NCBI GenBank assembly: GCA_943736015.1
Contig: OX031060.1
Span: 4,670,001-4,734,000 of the forward strand
From: Tridacna crocea
Taxonomy: Eukaryota; Mollusca; Bivalvia; Cardiida; Cardiidae
Length of the DNA stretch: 64,000 nucleotides
Direction: 5' to 3'
Positions within the stretch are counted from its first letter, which is position 1. Each line of letters starts with the position of its first letter. The notes below the pieces were generated by a model. It did not search any database. It was not told the origin of the DNA and was given only the letters and a program-made list of their open reading frames with translations. This document shows, one piece after another, positions 53,911 to 63,812 of this stretch. The position numbers and the translations under genes were made by a program.

Positions 53911-54130
53911 CCTTTACTCCATAGATACTAATTTCTACACTTGCTTGTAGAAGCCTTGGAAAACATTGTGGCAAAAGGTGAAAATGATCGTGACAAGCAA
54001 TTTTACCGTTTGTCACAATATTTTCTATGTTATCAAAAGGTGTCATTTACACATAAGAAACGGCTTCATCCTTGATTTTATTTACGGTCAATTAGAGATG
54101 CCTTAGAAATGCCTTGTTGGGTAAAGGGTT
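53911..54130. mobile_element. Family D MITE
   Basis: Starts CCCTTTACTCCATAGATAC after TCAA and ends GTTGGGTAAAGGG before TTAA (about 54129-54132). Hairpin at 53958-54027 with tip GATCGTGACAAGC. Confidence 0.8.
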
Positions 54131-54132
54131 AA

Positions 54133-55490
54133 GATAGATGAATATCCAAGACCAATATTAACCCTCTGTGCAGTCTGACCTTGATCTACAGCATTAAAAA
54201 AAATAAGTTGCACATATGGAGGTGTTTGGGTATAGGGGCAAAATTTCTAACTGAAATACATGTATCATTTTTCAAAAATAAAATGTAATTGTACGTTACC
54301 CAGAAACGTTAAGATATAGGTCGCCAGCTGTAGTCAATAGCACAACCAGCAAGAGCATTTCAGTAGTAGGATACTATAATGCGTAGCTTTCACATTTGTT
54401 AAGATTCTTCATACAAGCTTATTATTTAATTTGCAGAAACATAATAAAAGATGCGGTTGCCTTAGGGTCTGACAATGATGAGCCAAGGTGTCCGTCCGTA
54501 TGGCAGCCACCATTCTTCAAGATACCACCGTCATCGCAAGGAAGCCGCTCGGCTCCTAAACGGTGGTAGGTTTGGGACCAAACCAGGTGACAGTGTATTG
54601 TTAAAAGGACCCCACCGCTACATACTCTGGTTTATTCCATACACCCAACAAAACTTATAAACCGCAACGTTTGTTTCGCCTGCAAATTTGACCAAGTAAT
54701 AGACAGTTAAATGGAAATAAAATTGGAACATACATCTTGACGTCGGCCATGGCACTGAAGTGAAATGATTCCGGATTCTAGCAACAGAAGGCATGCCATT
54801 TTATACAGAGGGAAAGCACACAAGTTACTTATGCATGGTGTCTACGAACCAAAACAGGTCAAAAGAGAAACTTACTCAATTTGCTAAAATTTTGTCAGCA
54901 ATAAGAAAAAATAAGAAAATTATTTTCTGCACAAACATATATAATAATCAAGAAAAACGAGTATGCATTTTTTTCAAAAAATGGTGTGTGTGTGTTTTTT
55001 TTTCGATTTTCAGTGTTGAGTGAATGCATGTTAAACATGCTCCTTTAACAAGAACAAGTCACGGCAATCAGTTCTTTTCAAACTTAGGCTGAGGTATGTT
55101 TTCACCCAGATCAATCATTGTACAAAAAGGTACATGTATGTGACATCTCTTTTTCTGGACAGTGATGCAAGAAAAATGATCAATGGAGAATTACAGCTTA
55201 AAAGTCATGGGGGTTTTTTTTGTACCATGTCCGTTCGCCCTTCTGTCCGCAACCCCTCCCCCCAGTCTGTATCTCTCAATTATATGATAAATTCCAATTA
55301 ATAGCCTGATTTCATCAACAGGAAGTAATATTTAGAACAATAACTAAACGCAGCCCATATAATTCATAGAGTTGGGAACAGCTGTAACAAAACCCTTTAA
55401 GTGCAAATTAAATTGATAAGAAAATCACAGCTAAAATAAAAGGCTTCAAATATTGGGATTTAAAATTTCTTTCCGCAGGGAAAAAATAAT
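54133..55490. other. Mostly unique stretch
   Basis: A fragment of the family B core occurs at 54165-54200. The segment 54440-54660 is CpG-richer with a 61-codon frame (MMSQGVRPYGSHHSSRYHRH at its start) of unknown meaning. The rest is AT-rich. Confidence 0.35.
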
Positions 55491-55492
55491 AA

Positions 55493-55600
55493 ATCGGACA
55501 GTGTAGATCTAAAATCAGACTGCACATTTTGTGCAGTCTGATCTTGATCCACACTGTCCGCAGAAGCGCTCTATGTCGCGTTCAGAAGCCGAAGGGTTGA
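55493..55600. repeat. Family B-like element
   Basis: Inverted core at 55497-55562 (GGACAGTGTAGATCTAAAATC and complement), then CGCGTTCAGAAGCCGAAGGG. The end is TTGA in place of TTAA. Confidence 0.6.
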
Positions 55601-55694
55601 AAAAAAGCGAGGAAATTATTCGTAGACATTGATACGCAGATTTTACAGGCGCCTGTTCAAATTAAAACTGGAATTTTATGAAAAGGTAATGTTT

Positions 55695-55850
55695 TCGCTT
55701 TAACTCTTTATCAACCATTCCATAGCTTGAGAAAGAAGGCTTTTGAAAACATTGTGGAAAAATGTTAAAATGCTGATTACCAGTGCTTTTTCCTCAAATT
55801 TTCCGATTTTTTCCAATCCTTTTCGAAAGACGAATTGTAATTTTGAACAA
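55695..55850. mobile_element. Decayed family A MITE
   Basis: The left end and the left hairpin arm (GAAAACATTGTGGAAAAATG) are visible after TTTAACTCTTTATC; the right side is degraded. Confidence 0.55.
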
Positions 55851-56089
55851 CATTAAAAAAAAATTGTCTAACAAGAAATGGTATCATGAAAAAGAGTGGA
55901 CCTTGAACTAAGTTTGCAGAAAATTGACTTGTAAGGAAAAGTTTCAGTGGTCAGCCTGCGCAGAGTGTGTATTAAAGGTGGCCCTTCAAATTTTGAGACG
56001 AACATTTTACAAAAATAGTCTACCAAAAAGTCATCCTTTCAGTCCCAAAGTCTTTTGATTTTCATTCATAAAACCCTTGTAGTCGGAAA

Positions 56090-57260
56090 TCAACCGACAA
56101 CAAGAGAAACAAGAAAATATTGATGCATAACATTAAAGCGCCGCCAATCAGTTGTTTCTGGAATAAGGCACATTACAGCATTTCAAATTAACAAAAGTAA
56201 ATCTATGCAGAACTCGGTGAGAAATGAACTGAGAAGTCCTAAACAATCCTTAGATTGCAATGAATGGGTATGAAATAACCAAAATGGGTAGGAAATGATC
56301 GATGTGAGTACAAGAATGGCCAAAATATTAGGAATAGATGGACACGAAGAGACCAAACATAGAACGAAATGGCCTAGGTATGAAATGACCTTGTTATGAA
56401 ATGACTTGAAGCCGAGTAAACAATATGGCTGCCTCAATGGGCACTTTTCAAAACCAAAAAAAAATATATAGTGCCGCCGTTCATGCTGCGCCACAATTAG
56501 AGATTTACTACGGCCCAGGTCGACACTGACGCGGGCAACTCGCTCATTTACATAACGGAAGTACACAGAAGAAGCTTCAAACATAGCGTCCGAATATGAC
56601 ATTACACAAAATAATTATAATTTTGTTATGTTATGTAATTTAAGTGTCATTAGTCACGTGCTGGTCACTTAACATTCCCATAATGCTTCTTTTTTTAGAT
56701 AAAGTGACAAGAAAATTTTGTTGCATAACATCATTTTTGATCAATGGCGCCGCAAATCAATTGTTTCTGAAATAAGACACATTACTGCATTTCAAATTGT
56801 TGAAGGGAAATTTATGCAGAAACCGGTGAGAAATGAACTGAGAAGCCCTAGAGAAGCACTAAACAAGCCTTAGAAGTCCAACTAAAAACTTAAAAATGAA
56901 AGAGGCAATATAATGGGAAGACACAACCATAGCTATTCTTCGACGAAATTTAACATAAGTTCAGTTGGAGCTACATTGTATATGAACAAAAGAAGTTGTC
57001 ATTCGGCAAACATCACAAGAAAATATAAGTAAAACTAGGTTCTACATTACTAAAATGATATTAAAAACTGGGCATGAAATGACCAAAGTTGGTACAAAAT
57101 GACCAAATTGTACGAAATGACCAACATACGAAATGATCTTATTACAAAATGACTGGAAGCCGAATAAACGATGATACTGTATGGCTGCCACCATTGATAC
57201 GTAGATCTACTTCTCAAAACCGAATAAAAATATAGTGCCGCCGCTCATGCGGTGCCACAA
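56090..57260. repeat. Direct duplication of a 550-bp unit
   Basis: Unit 1 (about 56090-56640) and unit 2 (about 56690-57260) share, in order, CAATCAGTTGTTTCTG-like, GGTGAGAAATGAACTGAGAAG, repeated GAAATGACC motifs, GACTTGAAGCCGAGTAAAC-like and ATATAGTGCCGCCG. Within each unit the GAAATGACC motif recurs several times. Confidence 0.78.
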
Positions 57261-57394
57261 CAGCTCTTGACTATATCGAGATCGAAATCTAAGCGCAAAG
57301 ATTTTCAAAATAGATGTACCTACTACTTACTAGGCCTGTGCATGTGATTCATTTTCACGTGCTAAAACAAAATGTCTAATTTTAGAGTATAGAT

Positions 57395-57538
57395 CACAGG
57401 AATTTGACATTCTATAACCAAAATAAATGATAAAACATGAAAAAAAAATCTCCCCTATATAATATAAACATTATATAGGGGAAATTTTGTTTTCATGTTT
57501 TATCATTTATTTTGGTTATAGAATGTCAAATTCCTGTG
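57395..57538. mobile_element. Foldback element with 7-bp target duplication
   Basis: 144 bp, nearly all of it an inverted repeat: about 68-bp arms starting CACAGGAATTTGACATTC around a short AT loop. Flanked by TATAGAT at 57388-57394 and 57539-57545. It ends about 250 bp upstream of the PAXBP1 ATG. Confidence 0.88.
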
Positions 57539-57539
57539 T

Positions 57540-57790
57540 ATAGATCTAGGCCTATTACCTCAATCTATATTTAGCTTCTAAATAGATCTATAAGAGCTGG
57601 ATTGACACCCTCCATCGAGAAAGTACATCGAAACTGGCTCTCCACACCCTCTTAAACCAGCCCCGTGCTTATGAATTAAACGTGCATAGAAGAAATTGCA
57701 CAATTTCTGGTTCGTAATTCAAATTTGGCGCCTACTATTTCACATGGTTCCCGATCTGTAACGTAAAATCGGAACCAGTAACATAAGAAA
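57540..57790 (+). promoter_or_regulatory. Probable PAXBP1 promoter and 5' UTR region
   Basis: This stretch joins the upstream foldback element to the PAXBP1 start codon. It has no strong TATA box; it contains a short purine/CpG-bearing segment near 57745-57790 just before the ATG. The role is inferred from position only. A foldback transposon ends at 57538, so the promoter-proximal DNA is directly bordered by a mobile element. Confidence 0.35.
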
Positions 57791-57998
57791 ATGGCGACCA
57801 TGTTTCGAAAACCTAAACGAAATTTTCGTCAAAGAATCGTCAGGGATGATTCTGACGACGAAAACAGGGCCGAGGACATGGAAACTGAAGAAAGTAATGA
57901 AACTTTGGACATAAAGCCAATATCAGAAATCAAGAAGTCTAAAGAGAAGAAGAAAAAAGAAAGATCAAAAGGAGTCCTGAGCTTCGATCATGATGAAG
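57791..57998 (+). CDS. PAXBP1: PAXBP1/GCFC-family protein, exon 1
   Basis: This is the first coding exon of a PAXBP1 (GC-rich sequence DNA-binding factor) homologue, a nuclear family linked to pre-mRNA splicing and, in vertebrates, to PAX3/7 bridging. It encodes about 69 residues. The start MATMFRKPKRNFRQR resembles the family's MFRK N-terminus with a basic run; an acidic Asp/Glu stretch (about residues 19-36) and a Lys-rich patch (about 48-60) follow. The exon ends in DHDE plus one base at a GTATGG donor, so the phase is 1 and it joins exon 2 through a Gly codon. The ATG at 57791 lies in gaaaATGG; a second ATG three codons later is an alternative start. The family assignment rests mainly on the splice product with exon 2. 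Foldback and MITE insertions sit on both sides of the exon. Confidence 0.82.
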
Positions 57999-58055
57999 GT
58001 ATGGGTTTTCGTGTCTGAATTTGCTAGAGATTAATTCTTGTTTTTGCATAATTAA

Positions 58056-58286
58056 CCCTTTACCAAACAATCCCTACTTTTGACCGATCCTGAGACAGAA
58101 ACCTCTAGAAAACATTGTGGGAAAAGAGAAAATTATGGTATCCAGCATTTTCTCCTTTTCCCACAATGTTTTCTACCCTGTGGAAAACATATTTTAATTT
58201 TTGAGTTGCGTTTATATTGTTATCTGCAAGTGCTTTCAGTTTGGACCAGTCTAAATTTTGTCATTTGGTAAAGGGTTAGTAAAGGG
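58056..58286. mobile_element. Family A MITE in PAXBP1 intron 1
   Basis: Forward copy beginning after TTAA 58052-58055, only 54 bp past the exon 1 donor. The right end GGTAAAGGGTTAGTAAAGGGTTAA is partly duplicated. Confidence 0.85.
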
Positions 58287-58476
58287 TTAAAGTCACCTGA
58301 ATCAATATCGTACTTGGGAAAATATTGTTACATGTAGGTTAGCGAACATGCATTTGCTGTAGGCAACATTTGTTACAGTTACTGGAGAATTTGCTAACAT
58401 GCAAGGTTGTCCTTCATTGTTCATGAGGGGCCACATTTTCCCATATAACTCATAAGTAACCTATGCTTTACCAAAT

Positions 58477-59452
58477 CAGGGGTCAAATTTAACTTTTTTT
58501 TCAACTAGCAAAAATTTGCTAGTGACCATTTTTTCTACTCGCAAAACTCCATTTTGTACTAGCAATATTTTAACCTATTGCCACTCAGTTCCTTGTTTTA
58601 ACTACTCTGAAATGGGAAACTTACGAAAACATTGATGAGCCTATTTCTCCTTTTCCTACAATGTTATAAGCTCAGCCTACCTATAAGGTGCCTCTTTCGT
58701 GCTTCACATACATTACGTCGATTTGAGAGCGCAAGGATTGTTCTTCCCAAAAGTTTACGAAATCGTGAAATTTACAATTTGAATACAAAGAGTGCAACAC
58801 GAAAAACCATGATTACCCGTCGAATACGGCTAATATTATAGCTCAGACTCTACACATTCGGCAGTGGGCTTCGAGAGTTTTATCGTTTTGGGGTCTGTGA
58901 ATTCTGGCAATGTCACAGAATACGGCATTTTGCCGAAAAAACTATAGATATTTTCCGCTCCATACTCCACAGGAATCGGACGTTTATTTGGTGAAAATAG
59001 CTAAATGTCAGCCAAAGTGGTCACTCTCTATTATGAAATTTTATAATAGAGAGTGACCACTTCGGCTGACATTTAGCTAGATCTATTTTCACCAAATAAA
59101 CGTCCGATTCCTGTGCATACTCTCAGCGAGGCAATGCAGACAGACGTAAAAACAACGTCAGAATCGTCTACGTGCTTTAAATATCGGATACATGTATTTA
59201 TAATACCGCAACAAGCGTCTCTATGAATGTCACGTGGTCGGCGATACTCTCAAAGGATAGTTCAACACCGCATACGGCAATACAGTGTACACGAAAAACG
59301 ACCGCATTCATAGATTAATTCAGATTTTTAAGTGGTAGGTTTGCCCGCTTTCCGGCGCACTCGCAAATTATTTCGACCGTTAGAATTTGGCACTCGCATT
59401 TTTCATTTCAGCTCCCATTTTGTGAGTTTGCGAACGTTAAATTTGAACCCTG
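58477..59452. mobile_element. hAT-like element in PAXBP1 intron 1
   Basis: Ends CAGGGGTCAAATTTAAC and GTTAAATTTGAACCCTG are inverted repeats of the CAGGG type. Subterminal CTCGCAAA motifs occur at both ends. It contains a family A fragment (58565-58670) and a foldback element (58968-59115). I see no convincing 8-bp duplication (flanks TACCAAAT and CAAATGCT). No transposase frame. Confidence 0.65.
58968..59115. mobile_element. Foldback element with 7-bp target duplication
   Basis: 148 bp with about 70-bp arms starting CACAGGAATCGGACG around a short loop. Flanked by CATACTC at 58961-58967 and 59116-59122. Only the outer CACAGGAAT is shared with the element at 57395, so arms differ in sequence but not in structure. 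It is nested in a hAT-like element. Confidence 0.88.
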
Positions 59453-59571
59453 CAAATGCTACATTCACTCTTCCACTGCAAGATATTGTTCACAGCTGCT
59501 GTTTATTTTGAACGGTCTAAAATTTGCTGTTTGGGAAAAAGTGAAAGAATTTTTTTTGTCTCTTAATTCAG

Positions 59572-59765
59572 GTGATGCCTCGTTCCAAATTAAAAAATCC
59601 AGTTACAGCAAAAAGATCGCTAAGCAGTTGAAGCGTGAATCAATGATGGAGAGAGAAGCTGAGTTGAAAGATATTAAGAAAGAAATTAAAGAGGAGCCAG
59701 TGGATGTTTCTGCTACAGAAAATGTTTCAGAGAAAGACAAGGCTGAAGTAGAAGACAGAATTAAG
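59572..59765 (+). CDS. PAXBP1: PAXBP1/GCFC-family protein, exon 2
   Basis: This second coding exon follows a pyrimidine-rich tract and a TTCAG acceptor. With one base carried from exon 1 it encodes 65 residues beginning GDASFQIKKSSYSKKIAKQL. The block KKSSYSKKI is the hallmark N-terminal motif I recall from vertebrate PAXBP1 (KKSSYSKKIVKLLKKE), and it is the strongest homology evidence in the window. A highly charged Lys/Glu segment follows, including KEIKEEP, which resembles a psi-K-x-E sumoylation site. The donor is AAG|GTAGAG, phase 0. The exon stands alone between repeat-filled introns: intron 1 (57999-59571) holds a family A MITE and a hAT-like element with a foldback inside it; intron 2 (59766-60466) holds two family A copies. 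Confidence 0.88.
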
Positions 59766-59869
59766 GTAGAGTATCGTATTCAAAGATGTACTGAAAGACT
59801 ATGGTTCTGAATAACTTGGAGGATCAAATGTAGTAAAACAACATTGAGGATCAAACATGGTAAAACTTG

Positions 59870-60062
59870 TCTCTCTAAGGCTAGAAAACATTGTGAGAAA
59901 AGGAGAAAATGCTGGCAACCATAACAAGCATTTTCTCCTTTTCCCACAATGTTTTCTACCTTTCCTTAACAAATTTCAAGTTGGAAGTCATATTAATTTT
60001 TATGACTGTAAATGCTTTTAATTTGGACTTGCCTAAAATTTTGTTGTTTGGTAAAGAATTTT
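59870..60062. mobile_element. Family A MITE in PAXBP1 intron 2
   Basis: Left end missing; hairpin at 59885-59955 with an extra ATAA at the tip, then the right end TTGTTTGGTAAAGAATT. It begins about 105 bp after the exon 2 donor. Confidence 0.72.
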
Positions 60063-60230
60063 AGCATTTAAAAAATTATTTGGACAATAAGAAAAAACAG
60101 CCAGAAATATTGCTATTCCTTTGTTATTTGCATTAGAATTTACATAGTGGAGGAAAGGGTGGATCTTAGATCAACCTACATATTTATTGCACACTGATCT
60201 TCCGCTAGACTGTCCGCAACAACAGCTTAA

Positions 60231-60411
60231 CCCTTTACCTAACGACAAATTCTAGACTGTTCCCAATTGAAAGCATCTGCAGACAACAATTTAGAAACTT
60301 TTTTTTATAAGTTACAATTGTCTGATAGGTTAGAAAACATTACGAGCAACTTCTCCTTTTCCCACCGTGTTTTCCAAAGGCCATGAAAACCAGGGATTGT
60401 TTGGTAAAGGA
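60231..60411. mobile_element. Family A MITE in PAXBP1 intron 2
   Basis: Inverted copy with TTAA at 60227-60230 and 60412-60415, ending 51 bp before the exon 3 acceptor. One hairpin arm is deleted. Confidence 0.82.
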
Positions 60412-60466
60412 TTAAGTAGGTTTCAGGGCTTTTAATAAAGGTTAAGATTTTTCTATCAATACACAG

Positions 60467-60566
60467 AAACTAAGGGAAGAATTCCTGACAATGAATGGGG
60501 ACGAGGCTGATGCACTGGAAGGGGAGGAGAGCGATGATGACAGTACATTTAAAAAGATGTTGAAAA
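60467..60566 (+). CDS. PAXBP1: PAXBP1/GCFC-family protein, exon 3
   Basis: This third exon begins after an ACACAG acceptor in phase 0 and encodes KLREEFLTMNGDEADALEGE followed by ESDDDSTFKKMLK, ending at a consensus GTAAGT donor with one base left over (phase 1). Its acidic character fits the low-complexity region between the SYSKK motif and the conserved GEIPDAAFIHAARKKR block in the family. I could not find an exon for that block before position 64000, so the gene must continue beyond the window or across a long intron. Confidence is below that of exon 2 because the sequence is acidic and not distinctive, but frame and splice phases agree. Confidence 0.72.
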
Positions 60567-61509
60567 GTAAGTAGACACAAAATCTTTTACTAGTAAAGCT
60601 GTATTGTAACAACTGTGACAAAATAAAGGATAATTGTTTGTTTCAGTGTTTGATTCAAATTTCTTTCATCAAGTGAAAAGTAAGGGGCTATATTCACTGC
60701 TCTCAATATGCGGATGTCGATGTATATTACGTTCAAGGTTTGTGAAAAAATGTTAGCATTTTGAAAGTCAGATGGCTTTTTGAGGATTTTGACAGAAAAT
60801 GGCCGAGAATTTCAATGACTGTATGGAAAACATCCATATCATCTATTCAATGTAACAAAGGCGTTTTCAGAAGAGTCTCTAATCCTGTTAAAGCTTTTTG
60901 TTGATCCATATTACCATGTACAGATGACAAATACACAAATTTGTGGTTGTTTATCCAATTTTGACCAGATTATGATGTTTTATTGGTTGGTCAACCACGC
61001 TATCCGAGATATGTCTCGTCCAAAATCCACTCATAACCAGAAAGAAAATGGTGCTTATCGAAAAATTCAAGAGAGATGGTTTAGGATGTTTGAAAACCAT
61101 GGTCCATGATCATTGCCAACCAATCACAGATCATAATCAGTATTGTTATAGATATATGTGCATTTCTAATTCTATTATGTGGTTATTCCAAGGACATCTC
61201 TTTCTGGATGATACTTTGGAGTAATCACAACGTAGGGTTTGAAATTATGATCTGACATTCTGTGACGCAATCAAAATAAATCTAAGCCTATGGCCACATT
61301 AACCGACACGTAACAAAAAATTCTTGATTTTTGAAAAAAAAAAAATCCTGAAATTTGAACATGGAATTATAAAAATTCCTAAAATGGGCCCATATTGAGT
61401 GCACTGTATTTTGAAACCCTGAGCAGAAATATGGCTTTGCTTTTGACGAGATGGAAGAAATTTTGATCATACACTGAAACAATTATCCTGTTTCATTTAT
61501 GCTTTTCAC
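60567..61509 (+). other. PAXBP1 intron 3 (start)
   Basis: Sequence following the GTAAGT donor; no further PAXBP1 exon is recognisable. A 61-codon frame at 60924-61109 lacks splice sites that fit the phase. Confidence 0.5.
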
Positions 61510-61513
61510 TTAA

Positions 61514-61734
61514 CTTATTACCACACAATCCCTACTTTTGACGCCCCTGAGAAAGAAGCCTTTTGAAAACACTGTGGGAAAAGAAGAAAATGCTGGTAAG
61601 CAGCATTTTTTCCTTTTCCCGCAGTGTTTTCTAACCTTCCCAGAACAAATTTCAATTTTTCAGTCACCTTTAGTTTGTCATCTGCAAATGCTTTCAATTT
61701 GGACCAGTCTAAAATTTTCTTGTGTGGTAAAGAG
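61514..61734. mobile_element. Family A MITE
   Basis: Forward copy with TTAA at 61510-61513 and 61735-61738; ACACTGTGGG subtype on the left arm with CCCGCAGTGTT on the right arm. It abuts a T run and then the GGGC-rich start of the 156-bp array. Confidence 0.87.
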
Positions 61735-61754
61735 TTAAACATTTTTTTTTTTTT

Positions 61755-62635
61755 ATACGCCCGTCAAAGACGGGACGTATTATGGGATCACCCGTGGCTG
61801 GCGGGCGGGCGGGCGGGCGTCCGGGCGGGCGGGCGGGGTCCAGTTCTTTGCCCGGAGCATATCTCCAAAACTATACTAGCTAGGGTTATGAAATTTCATG
61901 GGTGGATACATCTCATCGAGGGGGAGTGCAGTGCACAAGAATCATAACTCTTGCTCACTTAATTTTTGAGTTATTGCCCTTTGTTGTTTTTCATACTTGA
62001 ATTTTGTCCGGAGCATATCTCCAAAACTATACTAGCTAGGGTTATGAAATTTCATGGGTGGATAGATCTCATCGAGGGGGAGTGCAGTGCACAAGAATCA
62101 TAACTCTTGCTAGCTTAATTTTTGAGTTACTGCCCTTTGTTGTTTTTCATACTTGAATTTTGTCCGGAGCATATCTCCAAAACTATACTAGCTAGGGTTA
62201 TGAAATTTCATGGGTGGATAGATCTCATTGACGGGGAGTGCAGTGCACAAGAATCATAACTCTTGCTTGCTTAATTTTTGAGTTATTGCCCTTTGTTGTT
62301 TTTCATACTTGAATTTTGTCTGGAGCATATCTCCAAAACTATACTAGCTAGGGTTATGAAATTTCATGGGTGGATAGATCTCATTGACGGGGAGTGCAGT
62401 GCACAGGAATCATAACTCTTGCTTGCTTAATTTTTGAGTTATTGCCCTTTGTCGTTTTTCATACTTGAATTTTGTCCGGAGCATATCTTCAAAACTATAG
62501 TAGCCTGGGTTATGAAATTTCATGGGTGGATAGATCTCACCGAGGGGGAGTGCAGTGCACAGGAATCATAACTCTTGCTTGCTTAATTTTTGAGTTCTTG
62601 CCCTTTGTCGTTTTTCATACTTGAATTTTGTCCGG
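61755..62635. repeat. 156-bp tandem repeat array
   Basis: After CGCCCGTCAAAGACGGGACG and a GGGC run (61798-61838), units beginning CCGGAGCATATCTCC start at 61852, 62008, 62164, 62320, 62476 and 62632: an exact 156-bp period. Each unit contains TATGAAATTTCATGGGTGG and GAGTGCAGTGCAC. All three frames contain stops. The layout (variable leader plus about 156-bp repeats) resembles tandem cores of bivalve Helitron-type pearl elements, by architecture only. Confidence 0.9.
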
Positions 62636-63804
62636 TAGGGCTCCGTACCGGTACTCGATATATATCGAAAACCGGTATTTTACGTTCGATAGATATATCG
62701 GATCGAACGTTTCTGTATCGAACAAAATATCGATCATCAAAAGAAAATAAAAGTAAAGCATATAAATACCCAATTTAGTTGTTTTTAACGGCGAAATTCA
62801 TTACGAGTTTACTTTAGGTAATCTCTAAAGTCGAGTAGTTGTAGAGGTAGGTGTGGCTACCTGGGAAATTTACACCCAATCGAAATGCGTCATTCTTTAT
62901 TACTCGCCCTGTACCAGTTACACAATGGATGACAATTAGCTAATACCCCTATTCTCGTTCCCCCGTCATGTTGTTTGAATTCTGCAAATTATGCATCAAT
63001 CAGCAGATTGAAGACAAATTTACGCTAGTCAATATAGTTGATTAAAGAAAGGTAATGAACATCTCGTGATGTGATCGAGAGGTAGCGATGGAAATAATTG
63101 AAGCCGTGACCTTTTAACCTTCCTAAGATTTTATTTGGTCGATCTTTTAATATTGCGGAAAAATGTGGCTCGAAAATCAAATCTCTTTTTCCATTAGATT
63201 ATCTGAAATCAGTGTTCCGACTCGCGTAAATTATTGTGTAAAACATTTTATAGACTTGAAATTTGCATAACAAATGTTAATCACACGCGAGACCTCACGT
63301 AAGAAAAAACATGGACAAAAAAGGCCATTATCTGTTTATCGTGAGTAAAATAACAGGTTTTGATGCTACATGTAGTTCTAATCCTTATTGAGAAATCTAT
63401 GTCGAATCATGCGAACATACCTATCCAGAAATTAACATGCATGAAAAATTGTTCGGTGAAAAAAAAAACACGGAAACCCATGACACAACAAAATGTCTCC
63501 TTGACATTGTCCGACCAGAGTCCTCTTAGACTGTCTTTTCAGCTTTTTAATGAGTAGTAAATGTAGATCTAGTTAGAATTCATATTAATTTAGGCCTACA
63601 TAATTATGAAATTTCAATACAATCTAGAAGTGTTAAATTTGCGGTATTTTGTTTTTCAGGTATGCTGAAAAAAGAACAAACACAATTTTCGCATTTTTTT
63701 CTTTCTTTTATTGAAAATTGAAATATCATATGATATATCGAATATCGATCATTTTGTATCGATACAAATATCGTATCGATCAAACTGAACGATACGGAGC
63801 CCTA
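62636..63804. mobile_element. Non-autonomous hAT-like element (1,169 bp)
   Basis: Inserted in the sixth tandem unit. Target duplication TTGTCCGG at 62628-62635 and 63805-63812 (8 bp, typical of hAT). Terminal inverted repeats begin TAGGGCTCCGTA, with subterminal blocks rich in TCGATA motifs. The interior has no transposase frame; the longest open frames are about 60 codons. Confidence 0.88.
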
Positions 63805-63812
63805 TTGTCCGG

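Noticed and set aside
54475-54660. Histidine/arginine-rich 61-codon frame
   Set aside because: No ATG context, splice sites or family match that would separate it from chance.
56183-56602. 139-codon frame on the - strand with hydrophobic stretches
   Set aside because: It lies inside the directly duplicated unit and the second unit does not keep the frame; no family recognised.
58477-59452. 8-bp target duplication for the hAT-like element in intron 1
   Set aside because: The flanks share CAAAT but not in register, so no duplication is claimed.
61852-62640. CRISPR-like regular spacing
   Set aside because: Whole 156-bp units are repeated with no unique spacers, in an animal genome; it is a tandem repeat.
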